In this document: piece after piece, positions 22,119-37,100 of the stretch
How the letters are laid out: each line of letters starts with the position of its first letter
How positions within the stretch are numbered: the first letter of the stretch is position 1
NCBI GenBank assembly: GCA_946406115.1
Contig: OX291542.1
Location: 27,725,321 to 27,789,320 of the forward strand
Source of the DNA: Apoda limacodes
Taxonomy: Eukaryota > Arthropoda > Insecta > Lepidoptera > Limacodidae
Reading direction: 5' to 3'
DNA length: 64,000 bases
Made by a program: the position numbers and the translations under genes
The notes under the pieces: model-generated
Databases searched by the model: none
Told to the model about the DNA's origin: nothing
The model's input: only the letters and a program-made list of their open reading frames with translations

Positions 22119-25100
22119 CCACTAAGGTGGCAAACAAGCTTACGGCCCGCCTGATGGTAAGCGGTCACCGTAGCCTATGGACGCTTGCAACACCAGGGGC
22201 ATCACTTGCGCGTTGCCGACCCTTCAGAAATCTAATAACTTCTTTCTTGAAGAACTCCATACTGTAGTCCTTGCAGAATACCTTGGCAGGGAGCTCATTC
22301 CACAACTTAAGCGTTCGCGGGAGGAAGTTTCTCTGAAACCGCACTGTACGCGACCATTTAGGTTCTAAAGTGTGAGAATGGATTCCCTGCCGATGGCGAG
22401 CGGTGCGATGGTAGAAAGTAGCCGTGGGCATCATTTCGAACAATTCCTCAGAACACAACCCATTGTACAAGCGGTAGAACACACACAGTGAGGCAAAGTC
22501 TCTCCTTAGACTTAAGGGCTCGATACCGCAAGTGAGTTTGGAATCGTCGACAATTCTCACAGCCCGTCGTTGAACCGAGTCAAAAGGGCCAAGCTGGTAT
22601 CCGGGTGCACCTGCCCAGAGATGGCAGCAGTACTCCATATGGGGCCGAACTTGCGACTTGTAAAGTAACAACCTTTGCCCCGACGTGAAGCACTGCTTCG
22701 CTCTGTTGAGTACACCAAGTTTTTTGGACGCCAGCTTCACCTTATCTGATAAATGATCTCGGAACTGAACATCGCTGGAGATGTCGACACCAAGGATCCC
22801 AATGCTCTTGGAGATGGAGAGGGGAGTGTTCTGGAATTGTGGGACTACAGTGAATGGAGTTTTCTTAGCGGTGAACGCGCACACTTGTGTCTTTGTAGGG
22901 TTGAATCGGACCAAGTTTACCCGTCCCCAGTCAGAGACCTGGGACAGTGTGGTCTCGATTTGAGACACAAGTTCTCCGCGGTTTTCCTCCACAACGGAAC
23001 GAGGGATGTTTGCACGACCCGTGTAAAAAGCGTCTCCAGTACTGTCATCTGCATAGCAATGTATGTTGTTCATGTCCAACATGTCATTGATATGCAGTAG
23101 AAACAGCGTAGGAGACAGCACAGAGCCTTGCGGGACACCAGCATTAATGTCCATGCTATCAGAGCAACTACCGTCAACTACGGCTCGTATGCGTCTGCCG
23201 GACAAAAAGCTAGCCACCCATTTGCACAAACCCTCGGGCACTCCGTAAGATGGCAACTTCGATAGAAGACCGCGGTGCCAGACCCGATCGAACGCCTTCG
23301 CTATGTCCAGGCTACATGCCAGTGCCTCCCCCTGACTCTCAATGGCTAGTGCCCATCGGTGTGTGAGATACACTAGAAGGTCACCAGTCGAGCGACCGTG
23401 GCGAAAGCCATATTGGCGGTCGCTGAGCAGGTCATGTTTTTCTAGGTATCTCAAAAGCTGTGTGTTGATCACACGCTCCATCACCTTAGAGAGGAGAGAG
23501 GTAATAGCGATAGGCCTGTAATTCGATGGATCTGATCTATCGCCCTTTTTGGGCACCGGGTGCACATTCGCAGTCTTCCATGAAGACGGAAATTGCCTAG
23601 TGTGGTAGGAAAGCGCGAAGAGGCGCGTGAGTACAGGACATAACTCAGGAGCACACTGCTTAAGCACCACTGCTGGTATACCGTCTGGCCCACTCGACTT
23701 ATGAACGTCTAGAGAGAGCAACGCCCGCCTGACCTCCCGCTGCGTTATGGAGATTTCCGGCATGGTCTTACCGCACCACGGTATAGTAGGTGGTACAGCG
23801 CCTTCATCGTTCATATTCGAGTTCGAGGCAAAGAGACTGCCCAGTAGATCGGCTTTCTCTTTAGTACTATGGGCCAAGTCACCATCGGTCTTTCGCAGTG
23901 GTGGTAACGACGACTGGCAGAAGTTCCCTTCGGCAGCTTTGGCAAGCGACCAGAAAGCACGACTCCCAGAAGGATAGCTCGCAAGTCGCCCACCTATTTT
24001 GCCGATGAATTGGAATTTTGCTCTGGCAGTTGCTTTCTTACTGAACCTCGAGGCAGCATTTAATTTGCGTTTTAACTCAGAAATATTCGGATCCTTATTA
24101 AAACGAGCCGTGGTCCAAGCCTCATATGCATTTTGCTTAAGAATTTTAGCTTTTCTGCAAGACCTATTAAACCACGGTCGTTTTTTGACGCCGGCAGCTA
24201 CTCGCGGGTTAGGAATATAGCATTCCATACCAGCAAGGATTGTCTCAGTGACTGCGGCTGCGCAGACGTCAGGATCTTCTGAGTTAAAGCAGATCTGCCT
24301 CCACGGGTACGATGCGTAAAATTCTCGCAATCCATCCCAGTCTGCCGACTTATAGTGCCACACACGACGCCAATTAGTTGGCCCAGAAGGATCAGGTTGT
24401 GTGCATGACACTTGAGTCCGAACGAGACAGTGGTCCGAGGAGCCAAGAGGCGCATCCACTGAGACGGAGTATCCGTCCGGACGAGTAGTCAGCAGAAGGT
24501 CCAGTAAGGAGCTCGTATGTTCCTCTATATCTGGTATTCTCGTTGGAGAAAGTACCAGCTGAGAGAATCCATAGGTCAGAGCAAATTCGTGAGCAGATAT
24601 CCCAGCATAGTTATTGGTTCGAGAACTGAGCCACTCGCGATGGTGGGCGTTAAAGTCTCCCAAAATAACTAGTTCTGCTGTGGGATATTGCTCTAGAACT
24701 TTGTCAGTCGTCAAACTCAGGTGCGTGAAGAGTCGAGTTACGTCCGTGTCACCGCTATGAGACCTGTATAGGCACGCATAGATACGAGTGTGGCCGCCGT
24801 AATCTACGCGCACCCACAATATCGACAGGTCCCTGTCTTCAAGGCTATGAAGGCGGCGACAGCAGATATCCTCCCGGACGAACATACATACACCGGCACG
24901 ACTCACGAAATTGTGCTCAAGTTTGTAACCGGGATAATGAAGGTATGATGTATCGGCCGGGCAGGATATCTGCGTCTCCGTTAGAAAAAGAATGGTCGGC
25001 TGCGCAGTCTCCAAATGGAGGTGGACTGCGTTAAGATTTGCGTGAATACCCCTAATGTTGCAAAAGTCCACATTAAATGTGGATGGAGCGGCCGCTGAAT

Positions 25101-28100
25101 AAACTCTTTTTCTTTTATTTCTTGCCATATTTTTTATTTTTTGAAAGTGTTATTTAGATTAAAGATGAGGATTCACTGCACTGACAGCTTAGAGGACAAA
25201 AGGTGCGGTACTAGAACTGCCAAAGCTCGCCACAGATGATACGGTTGCTGGCACGGCGGGCGGAAGGGCCCCTGATCCCCCTCTGTTGTAGTAGCCGGGT
25301 CCACTCCGGTCTCCTTCTCCGGCACGACTACCACTTCAGATACTTTACACAGGCTGGCGAATCAGCCTCCCAGGGCGGAGATTAAGTGATCCCTGGGTTC
25401 GGGATCCCGTTCAACCTGCGGGCGGCCAGCGGTCAACCGTTTCATCAGGTCTCCCTGACCGCCGAACCAGCACGCCGCGTCTACGCCGAGCATGACAGCA
25501 ACAAGTACCGCCGGTCCTCCGCTGTCCGCGCAGCGAATCCTCAAAGAGCTCTGGCAACCTTACTCACCGCCAGGAACACAACACTACTCAATGTTAGTGT
25601 TATTGTGGCCGCGGTTTTCTGTAAGGTGGAGGTACTTCCCCAGTTCGGGCCGCTCATTCGAGCAAGTACTCGCTATGCCCTGCTTTAGTTGTTCGGGTGG
25701 CTTATTCGAGCGAGTACTTGCAGTGCCCTACCTCTCTTAACCTGGACTTAATTGTAGAATACATTAGTAATGTAAAATCGTGTGACCGAGAATAGTTGTT
25801 ATCTGCTCTTAAAGCTATCAGTGATAGTCTCATCAAAATTCATCCATCGCTTGTAGAGGCCGTACGATATAAACATAGAGACAAAGACCGGCCAAGTGCG
25901 TGTCGGGTCACTCGCAGTGTAGGGTTCCATAGTTAATAAAATATATAATTAAATAAAAAATAAAATCCGACTGCAAAAACTTTAATAATAATAGCCATTT
26001 ATTCCGAAGTTCGGGTAACACATTGTTTGATAAATACATATAAATATGCAAGCGTTTGGTTCGATATAAATTTATAGGATGTCTCTCAGTTCAGTGTGCC
26101 TTTTGGCATAGGCCTCCTCCAACTCTCTATTGTGGTCTGTCCTCTGCAACTCTAGTCCAGTGAGGCCCCAGGGTAAGGCGAATGTCATCTTCCCACCTGG
26201 TTTTAGGGCGTCCCTGTTTTCTAATCCCGTCTCTTGGGTACCATAGAGTCACTTGATTACTCCATTTATTTACTTTACTTCGAAGTGTCCTGTCCAGCCC
26301 CATTTCAAACGATCTATACGACCCAATATATCAGTAACTTTGGGTTTTCTTCTTATCTCTGTGTTTCTGATTTTGTCCTTAAGCTTAAATCCCAACATGC
26401 TTCTTTCCATTGCTCTTTGACATTTCGCAAGTTTCTCTCTATGGTTGTCAGCAAGTGACCAGATTTCGCATCCATATGTTATGCAAGGCAGGATACAAGT
26501 GTTGAAAGTCTTCCTTTTGATATGCATAAATATATCTTTGTTCTTCATTACTTCTTTCAGATATCAGAATTTTTTCCAACCACAAGCTATTCTTTTGTTA
26601 ATTTCCTTAGACATTGAGTCATGGAGGGATATAATTTGACCTAAGTTAACATATTCGCTCACGCAATCTATACTGTTTCTGTACATTTCCATGTTGATCA
26701 CTGCAGAGTTGGTCATCAGCTTTGTTTTGCTTACGTTTATTTCTAGTCCCACTTCTCTACTTTTATCCGCTAGAATTTTTACCATATGTTCTAATTTCTT
26801 GGGATCTTCTAGCAGAATAATATCGTCCGCGATCTCAAATGGTTAAGGAGGCTACCGTTAATGTTAAGACCAAATTCATCCCAGTCTATTTGTCTAAATA
26901 TGTGTTCCAACACAGCATTGAACAGCTTGGGGGATAACAGGTCTCCCTGTCTGACGCCTTTGTTTATAAGAAATGGTTCCCCTTTAGTTTATAATTTGAT
27001 GCGGCTTTTACTCTTGCTATATATGGATTTTATTAATTCAATATAGAGATTTTCCACTCCTTGTTCTCTGAGACTAGACCAGATGTATTTGTGGTTCAGA
27101 CTGTGCTTTGGAATAGTCAATGAAAGCAATATACAAAGCCTGCTTGCTCAATTGGTTGATTTTCGTCCAAGGTTAGTGTTATTCGTTCTAAAATGATTTT
27201 TGCAAAGACATTAAAGACGTTTAATATAAGACTAATTCGTCTGTAATTGCCAGTTTCATCCTTATCTCCTTTCTTGTAGAGGAGGATGATGTAGGATTCT
27301 CCCCATTGTGCCGGTGGTAAGGATGTCATTATATAGCTTGGTTAGGATTGGACATATTTCTTCTACCATGCCTCTCATCAGCTCGTTTAGTACATTATCG
27401 GGTCCTGGAGCTTTATCTAATTTTTGTGACATGATGGCTTACTGCACTTCCTTTATTAGTATTGTCGGGACACCCTCATGTGTAAAGCTTGGGTATTTAT
27501 CGGGATCATCTTCTTCGGTTACGTTTTTGTTAGAGTAGAGGGTTTTGTAGTAGTCTGTAGCGAGCTTCTGGACTTCTATACGTTTTGACACTTGTTTTGA
27601 TTTGTTGTTCTTTAGTTTGGAAATCCATTCCGTACCATATTCTTTTAGTTCCTTGGAAGCTATTTTAGTTCCACCAGTTTTTTGAATTTCATCTTCTAGT
27701 TTCTTCGTTCTCTTTGTTTTTCTGACTTTCCTTATGTTTTCTCGGATTTGTTTGGTTAGGCTTGATATTAAGTTGTGGTTTTCCTTACTGCTACCTTTGT
27801 TTGCTATTAGTGCTTTTCTAGCAGCTTTAATGTCTCTTCGCTAAACTCCATAGTCTTGACTATATTTTCCTTCTTCTTTTGTGATAGATGTTTCTCTATG
27901 TGGTTATATTTTTCTAGTGTGCTTATGTCGGAGTTTACTAATCCTTGCAATGTCTTGATAGAAGTGGAGTCAATATTTCTTTCATATTGTTCAGATGACA
28001 TCCATGTGTTTTTTATGTTATTTCTAGATCTATTTGTTGGATACTTTTTTAGGCAACAACGAACCATGCGGTGGTTTATATTGAAGTTAAGATTTTGTAC

Positions 28101-31100
28101 AACGTGTGCATCATTGAAGTACTTTAACTTGTTAGTTATTATGTAATCAATTTTGTTTTTGTATTTGCCGTCGGGTGATAGCAAGGTCCATTTGGTTTTG
28201 GGTTTTTTCTTGTAAACTGAATTGAGTAGTGTTAAGTTGTTTTGTAGTAAAAATTCAATTAACTTGTGTCCGTTGTTACTCCTCTTTCCATATCCATGTT
28301 TACTCATTATTGTTTCTTCACCGGCTTCTTTGGTACCAACCTGGGCATTAAAATCTCCCATAACTATAAGGTGGTTATTGTGGTATTTTTTTACAATATA
28401 CGATAGATTGATATAGAGTCTTCAATGTCGCCTTTGGATGCTAGCTCAGCGGGTGAGTATACTTGCATGATTATCCATGGTTTCTTGTAGCCTGGCAAAT
28501 TAATGTTTAGTATTAACTTTACACTAAAACTTTAAAAACTAAAAATAAATAAACAAGTGCACCTAAAATATACCAGATATAAAAAGGGTCAGTATCTATA
28601 TTGAATTAAAAGTTTTTTAAACGATACTCAACTTGAATCAATCGAAAAATAAATAAATCCACTGCTGGACATAAACCTCATCTATGATGCGCCATTTCTC
28701 CCGGTCCTCTGCCTTCCGCAGCTGAAGGGCGTCCCACGCTTCGCCTTCTTATACGCGGTCTCCACTCTAGGACACATCTGCTCAATCGACCATCGGTCCT
28801 CCGACAGACGTGGCCAGCCCACTGCCAAAGTGGCAGCTTGCTAATTCTGCTAGCTAAGTAGGTGACTATAGTTCTCTTCCAAATGTCCTCATTTTGGATT
28901 CCATCCCTCAGAGACACTCCGAGCATAACTTACTCCATTGCGCGTTGTGTGATTTTGAAATTGTGGACCAGCCCTGATGTAAGTGTCCACGTTTCGGCGG
29001 CGTAAGTCATGACAGGTAGGACGCACTGGTCAAAGATTTTCGTCTTCAGACTCTGCGGTACAGGCGACGTGAAGACTTGACGAAGCTTACCAAATGCTGC
29101 CCACCCTAGCTAGATCCTCCTATTGGCTTCCTTCGCAAAATTTGAAAATTATTACGTATACCCATGCCAAATTACAGCTTTCAAATACTAATGGTCTCTG
29201 AGCTAAGCCGCGGACAGACAGACGGACGGACATGGCGAAACTATAAGGGTTTCTTGTTGACTACCGAACCCTAAAAATCGTCGTAATGTATGTACCTATT
29301 ATTAATGATTTATTTATAAGTTGTACGTACATAGAGTTGATTCGTAATGCATAGGAAAGACAGGAAATAGACCGAAAATAGTAGTAGGTAGGTATTCTTA
29401 AGTTTTGTCGCCCACGGAATAGTGACGGAATAGAGCGGACATGCGACATTGTTTTTGCGCACTTGCCTTCCTATAAAATAACACGTAAATTAATAGACGG
29501 CAGAGCTCTGCCAGTTTTTCATCCGATCTTGACAATTTAGCACGTTTGAGTCATTCTCCAAAACTTAAATAATTATAATCACATTATGTACGTAGCAGTA
29601 ATTGTGGAAGTTTGGACTCTATCCTACCTAATCATAAAAAATAAAATAATAACTCATGTAGATAATTCTTATATGACGAACATACAAATGGACCGATAGA
29701 TGAAGTATTTTAATATTATGTTTTAATATTATATTCCTATACATACCTATACTTTTAGACTTCCATTATGACGAAATAATTGGTAAGATATATCATCATT
29801 GTTTCAATGCCAGAACCAGCCTAATCTCCTTGTGCTTCGAAATACATCTTCTCGGTGAAGTGGACACGTAATTTTGGTCCTATTGCATGATGAGTAGTTA
29901 TAGTTGTCCAAAAATTTTTCGATTTTTGAATCTTTGAGTTGGAAAGTTTGACTGCCATTCTCAGATTTTTTAAATCAAGGATAATCGATCTTGTCATTCC
30001 ATTGTTCTTATTGGATTGGTTCTATGTAGCGCATATTGGATCAAAGATCTCGTCTTATCATTTTCCTTACCAGCCTATTTAAAGAATCTGATATAGATAT
30101 TAGAATGGCATTACCCGTTTTTTGCTTGCTCATGACGAAAGTTTATACATCTCGCGGTACGGCATTGGGAACTTGCACCCTACTTTGCGCAACTTTTTAA
30201 AATATATATATATATATATATGTATTTTAACCACTAAGGTGGCAAACAAATCTGGTTGCAGTCCGCCTGATGGTAAGCGGACCCCACAACCTATGGACGC
30301 TTGCAACACCTGGGGCATCACTCGCGCGTTGCCGACCCTTCAAAAATCTAATAACTTCTTTCTTGAAGTGCCTCATATGTAGTCCTTACAGAAACCTTGG
30401 CAGGGACCTCACTCCACAGCAAAACCGTTCGTGGGTGAAAATTTAGGTTCTCAGGAGTGAAGTTGAATTCCCTGCCGATGGCGACTGTGTTATAACTACA
30501 TATTAACGAATTTCAGATTTTTTCCTATATTGCTTTGTGTGAAATTTAATGATTCTAGGACAACGGGAAGTACCCCATAGGTTTTGATTTTTTTCGTAAA
30601 TGTCAAAGTATTTAACAAAAATGGTCGTATTTCGACCTTATTTTTTTATTTCGTTTACTTAGAAGCTTAATTTTAAAAACTTCAATGGACCGTAGACCTT
30701 ATTATTTTATATAAATTTCAACTTGATACCTTCACGCGTACCTAGGAAAAAGAGTCTTGACAAACAGACAGACAGACAGAGGGATAACAAAGTAATCCTA
30801 TAAGGGTTAATCTTTTCCTTTTGAGGTACAGAACCCTAAAAAAGTATCAATGTCACTAAACTAGTTTCAGTTGTTCCACTTAGAATGGCACAGATCCTAC
30901 ATAAGGCATTAACAATAATTAAATATTACCAAATAAATGTTTTGAAATTCGGTACCTGTAACTTGTGCAGACTTTATTTTTTTTTTTAAGTTAATAAAGC
31001 TTGTTAGGTAAGCTAAATCGACAGAAGTATCTAACTATGTTACAATCAAACCATGATTTAATGTCTCGCGGTCTGTTAAATCTGGTCTACAATGCAATGA

Positions 31101-34100
31101 AACACGAGAGGGTGGATTTATTTATAGTCTTTACATGTGTTATTCCTACGTAGAACGCATTAACAAGAATCATAGATGCTTTAAATAAGAAGAATGCTAA
31201 AATAGTCGAGTACTTTGTAATGCTTCTGTTGATCTAATTAACAAACTAAAACTTTGCTGGCTTTGACGTCAGAATCAAACTTCTCCGTTTTGATATTTTG
31301 AATTTAGGTCACATTTTTTAGGGTTCCGTACCCAAAGGTTAACTAAGGGAACCCTATTACTAAAACTCTGCTGTCCGGCCGTCCGTCTGTCACCAGGCCA
31401 ATGAGATACATCTCATTAACCGTGATAGACAGTTGAAATTTTCACAGATGTATTTCTGTTGCCGCTATAACAACAAATAATATATAAAAAATAGAATAAA
31501 ATAAATATTGAAAGGGCTCCGATACAACAAACGTGATTGTTTTACTAGATTTTGCTCGATATTGTTAACGGCCACAGACAGACACTTAAAATATCTACAG
31601 AATATTTCGTTTGGCCGATTTTTTTTATTTTTGTTACCTACATACTTTTTAATAATTAAAATTCGTAATTATTAATTATATGCAAATACCCTTAATAGTT
31701 TACAATAGAAATAGATAAGAATTCAGGTTATTAATGCAGCCAAACTCAGTTTATTGTACAAAATTAACACATAATAGTAAATAGTGACGGTTGATAAACT
31801 TCTGCCAACAAAATCAAGGTCTTAGTATAGGGAATGCAATGTCATAGAACATTTTATTTATTGCCACTGGCACGAATAACAAGTCCGTCCGAACGTGATT
31901 TAGGTGAACCTAACGGCTATCGCAGTTCATCTGGCAGTAACCAGCATAAAAGCCTACTGTAACACTAAAACTTCTAAATAATTGCAGTTAGATTTCTCAA
32001 AAGGTTCTATTTTATATGGTATTCTTTACTCTCCGTATAACTAAACGCACGGTTGAATGGATTTTCATTATTAAGATATCGTTGGATAAGTCAAGAAAGA
32101 CCTATAGGTAGTTTAAAAAAAACTAACCTGGCTGTCTTATAAAAACTTATTAACAAAAACAAGAACCAACTTCAAAAATATGCACTAAAAGGGTTGGTTG
32201 GTTAAAGTTGGTGTCGTGCAAGTAAAGTGTGTTATAAACTGTCAGGCTACGTTCACACGGCGCAATTTTTCTCGTATACCGTACACGAGATTTTATCGAA
32301 TATCGTAGTGACAACAAAATTTGTATGGCAACTCTGAAAATCTTTCACACGGCATCTATGCGAAAAAATCTCGTATTCGAGAAATATTTTTTCCCTTATA
32401 CTGTATGGTTTTGCCACTGGGAACGCGAGATTCTCGTAACGATTTTATCGAATGCGATGCTCAGTGGCGCTTATGTTTACGTTGATTCGTTCACACGGAC
32501 AAACTAGTTTCTCGTATACGAGACTTGCGCGGCGATAGGCAGCAGGCAGTTGTATTTGTGATGTCTTTGGCGAAGTGGATTGCTGATTACGATCGAGTTA
32601 TTTATCACGTGCTCTCAACGACTGGCGGTGTGGCAGCTGGCAAAGCGTATCGAATAGACTCTGTGTGAACGGCGGCCACGTATACGGGAAGTCCGCATAC
32701 GTGAAAAAACCGAATGGACCTCGCACCGTGTGAACGGCTGTCTCGTATACGGCAAAACCGTATACGAGAAAATATCGTATCGAATAGTCGCCGTGTGAAC
32801 GTAGCCTCAGAGAGATAGACAATCTTTACTTATTTATGAAATATGGTCGTTTATGTACGTGTCTAGTTATTTTTGCTCGCAAGTGTACTAAAATATTGTC
32901 GACAAAATAAACCGCATCAACAAAAATCGGTCGAGTTGTACTAATATATCGCTTAATTAATAACGGATCAATGCGGAAGACGTCACGGGGTACCCATTTG
33001 TTATATACCAAAAACTTCTCCAGAATGTAACAAATACTTTTCTGGAAACCGCATCAAAATCGGTTCAGCCAAACGCGCTGATAATCGCAAATAAAAAGAT
33101 AATCGCGGATAAACATACATACAAACATACGGGTCGAACTGAGAAACTCCCTATTTTTGAAGTCGGTTACAAACGCAATTTTGTAGAAATTAAACAATTC
33201 AAATTCTACAATATGGGTTTTATACAATGACTCTCATTATAGTTCTTAAAATATGTATTTGTTACCAGGTTAACCTGGATAATGTAAAATTAATGATATT
33301 TTTCAATATTAGTTGGCTTTCTGCGTACTAAGTAGGTACCTACAGGTAATTTTATTAAATATATGTATGTTAATGATTAGTATAGTTTCTGGTAGAGAAG
33401 TGTGTGAACATTGCTTTATATTTTTAGATAGGTTTCAAGTAGACATATTTTTGTTGTTATTACGAAGTTAATGAGCTCTCTGTTAACAACGGTGCATACT
33501 TATAAACTTAGGAAGGATGAGAATCGGATAATAAATCTTAAAAAACCGTTAACGAAATCGGTGCAAAATAACCCAGAAGGAACAAACATAACGCTGCTGA
33601 AGATCTCAGTATCAGTGTTGATACTACATGTATTAAACAATTTTACTAATCTTTACTAACTAATCACTTGTACTTGCATTGATCACAGTGTAAACGCGCC
33701 TTAAGTTGCAGGGAAAGTCGTATACACTCGTAGCAAAGCCAACCATTCACACAAGGGTATACTTACCTCTTTCTTAGGTTTGTCTGAACTGTGCAGGTAA
33801 ATTGCAACGTTTTATGCTTTGAAAACCTGCACAGTTTTGTAACACACGTTCCGATTAATTTGTACACTTTAAGTGTATCGTTGGTCTACTAACTACGAGG
33901 GCTAAAAGCAAATCTTTTATGCATACCCATGGTTATCGATGACCCTTGTACAACCCTTGTGTGTATAGCTCGCTTAAAAGACTGAAATAGACATTGACAT
34001 TTACATACGTCACGTGTCGTCGTCGTTTATCGAACATACTCTTACATAACTACGTACAAGAGTACATTGGCATAGATACGCTTGGACGCGCGCGATTCAT

Positions 34101-37100
34101 TCAAAAATCATAATCGCCTACACATTATTACAAAACCATTTATTGCTAAGGATATTAATTATTTTTTACTAAGGAGATTTCCAAAAGCCATCATACTTGA
34201 GCATTGTGCAAAATTACTGTCTCAAATTTTTCTACTTTGAAGGCTAATAACTCAAAAATATAAATCTTAGAAAAGAGGTTATACAATCAGACAGCTTAAT
34301 TGCATTTTTCCATCCAACGCCAGCCCACACGATGGTTTGCGCGGAAAATAAATATTACATCTTTCACTTGAATGTATTAAGAGCTGTACCCATAAAAATC
34401 GCGCAGCTCTGATCATTATTCGTAACACATCCAATGCTGAATATAAGCATCCTGCTTCCATTTTCAAAACGAAGGATCTAGGGCTTGCTCTTGACTCGTA
34501 TAAAAACCAACCCTACTTACATTGCAATTTCATTTACTGATAAATAACTAATCTTGAGCTGCCTTAACAATCAGTTGCCCATATAACCGTTAGTTTCACC
34601 TGTAATTTAAGATTGAAAATTATAAATCTGTTAATGTACCTATATATTAATCTTGGCTCTGATGTGTCTATTATTCTATAAAAAAAACGGGTTGCCGGCA
34701 GAAGTGAAAACATATAACCTGGATATAAAATTTTAACATGTGTATTCCGCACTTTCATCTTTTCATCTACCAAATTTCCTCTTACTTTTTTTTAGTCCTA
34801 TAGAGTTTAACATTTTTACCCATCACAAAAAAGTGCACAACGCCGCTAAAGACGTTTTCACTTCAAAATTATAATAGGCGTGGCATTATGGTTTCCGTCT
34901 CACGAATTTTTATGGCGTGGCATTATGGTTTCCGTCTTACGTCTTACGAATTTTCGATCAGCCTGCGCGAGTTTATCAATTTTAAGATAAACGCGCCGCT
35001 AAAGAAGTCTTCACTTAAAAAAAAAAAAATTTATTCTCTTACTCTGGAAATATTAAAAAAAATATATGCTTTTTCTTGCATCTTCGTACATGCATCGGAA
35101 ATTCCATATTCAAAATACATTATAATATTTTTAATGATATTTTATTTCTCCGTTCACAAAAAGGGAACGTCCAATATTTTTGTGCTCTTATCAATTTGAC
35201 AATAGCTGGTTTAATAAATATTTTTATGTCGTTTGGAAGATTTTTACATCAATGTGAAATTAAAATAATACAAAGAATGATCTCGGCACCATAGTCCTGT
35301 ATAAAATAAAAACTTCAAATTGACGGATTTTAAGTTTTTTTAAATTTTAATTAACTTAATGAATTTTAGGTTGAGAGGTTTCGTTAGAGTGACACTGGGT
35401 ACATAAAAATTTAAAAAAGTCAAAATGGCCTATTTTAAACGCTTTAATTTTCGGGCTACAAACATGTTAAACATATATAAAAAATCCGACTGTAAAAAAA
35501 TTAACAAGCTCACGGTCCGCCTGATGGTAAGCGGTCACCGTATAGCCTATGGACGCTTGCAACACCAGGAGTAACATGCGCGCGTTGCCGACCCTTAAGA
35601 AATCTAATAACTTAAAGAACCCCATACTGTAGTCCTTAAAGAAAACCTTGGCAGGAAGATCACTCCACAACCCTGGCGTTTGCGGGTGGAAGTTTCTCTG
35701 AAAACAGTTTCAGAGAGACTTCCTCCACGCCTTTCTTTACGTGACCATTTCGGTTTTAATGCATAATGCATAATTAATGCATAATTTAGCTCGGTTTTGT
35801 CTCTACGAATTCTACGGCATTAAAATACCGTTTCAGTATCTATATAAAGAAGAATAAAATATTAATTTAAAATTTATTGGCACAATACCTAATTATATCA
35901 ACTTTGTCGTATCTTTAGGATGGTGGATTATACGATAAACTTTCAGACTAGCATTTAAACGTCCGTGACATTCGATTAAGAGAACAATCTAGAAAATGTG
36001 TTTCACAATTGCTTAGGTAGGTAGGTATACAAAGACTATCTGACGTCCGTGACTTCGTTGGCTTAAATGCCTAAAAACAAGAAGTTGGCGTTGCTTGAAT
36101 AGAATTTTACTATCCCTCAGATCTACCAATGTGTTTATTCGTCATATTAAGTTACTTCGATCCTTTACCACGCATCATTTAGGAATAGCATATAGCAGTC
36201 AGTAACAATAAATTAATTGATAAATAAAAAAAAAATAAGTTGGGGAAAAGAAACTAGTATGTTATTGTGTGACTGCCTGTGACCCTGTTGCTCCGTAGAG
36301 GGGACATTTATTTGAATAGGTAGTCTTTAGCCATAAGTAAACGTACAAACCTATAAACATATGTATGTACGTTTTATAAATATAAACAGCACTGAAGTAG
36401 AATATTAAAATGTGAATAGGTTAATGAAATTAATTAGGCCACCAATTTAAATGATACATTTTTTTAAATTATATACAGCTGGTTTGAGAAACCAAAAATA
36501 GTTAAAGGGCATTGAAATAAAATAACTTTTGGCATTGTAGAAAATTATAAATTTCGTACGACCTCGATGACAGTCAACATAGATGATGTAATGTGTAAAA
36601 CCATGGCAACATCAGAGGATATTTTAAATATAGGTAGGTAAATGAAATTTTCCACACTTGCCAGCTATAATGTGTTATAAAAACATAAATATTTATTATT
36701 AAAGCTTGAAGGAAACCTTTATATAATAGTTTCAAGATCTTTTTCGATCTTTTGATGTTTTGTAGATTTGGCACCTTGTTGTTTAGTACCTTAGCCGTTG
36801 TACATCCTTACCGCAGGAGCTCTAGCCTCTCCTTTTAGAAAGAAGGCCATAGTCTACAACGCTGGCTCATTACGGATTGGCGGACGTTGTCAAGCTACTG
36901 GCTCGACTGTCAGTTTTCAAGACACCTGTTGTCAAATGACTTTCCAAACACTTATCACGCTCGATGTCTTGCCTAACTTCGCATATCGTTTCCCACAGAT
37001 GTATCTAGCTGGACCACAGGCTCCTCGATTTAGCACCTAACCAATGTTGATTGTATGTTCGTCCGTCAATCTTTATTTTACAGCCCTATAATCCTTCCTG

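Larger units (their letters stand above)
22088..25738 (-). mobile_element. Near-complete poly(A) LINE in Nanp intron 2
   Basis: The element is inserted antisense to Nanp. From its 5' end (plus-strand right) it shows two 48-bp tandem units (25643-25738), a GC-rich leader of about 500 bp, one long uninterrupted ORF (25128-22165), a short 3' UTR ending in CCACCTTAGTGGTATAAAAA, and a poly(A) tail seen as a T run at about 22088-22116. No ORF1 with zinc knuckles is visible, so the copy is either a single-ORF type or lacks its 5' part. No target-site duplication could be identified by eye. At least seven shorter pieces of the same family are in this window. Confidence 0.85.

Noticed and set aside
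36798..37040. 80-codon frame with cysteines
   Set aside because: The DNA matches a dispersed lepidopteran repeat tail on the other strand; the frame is incidental.
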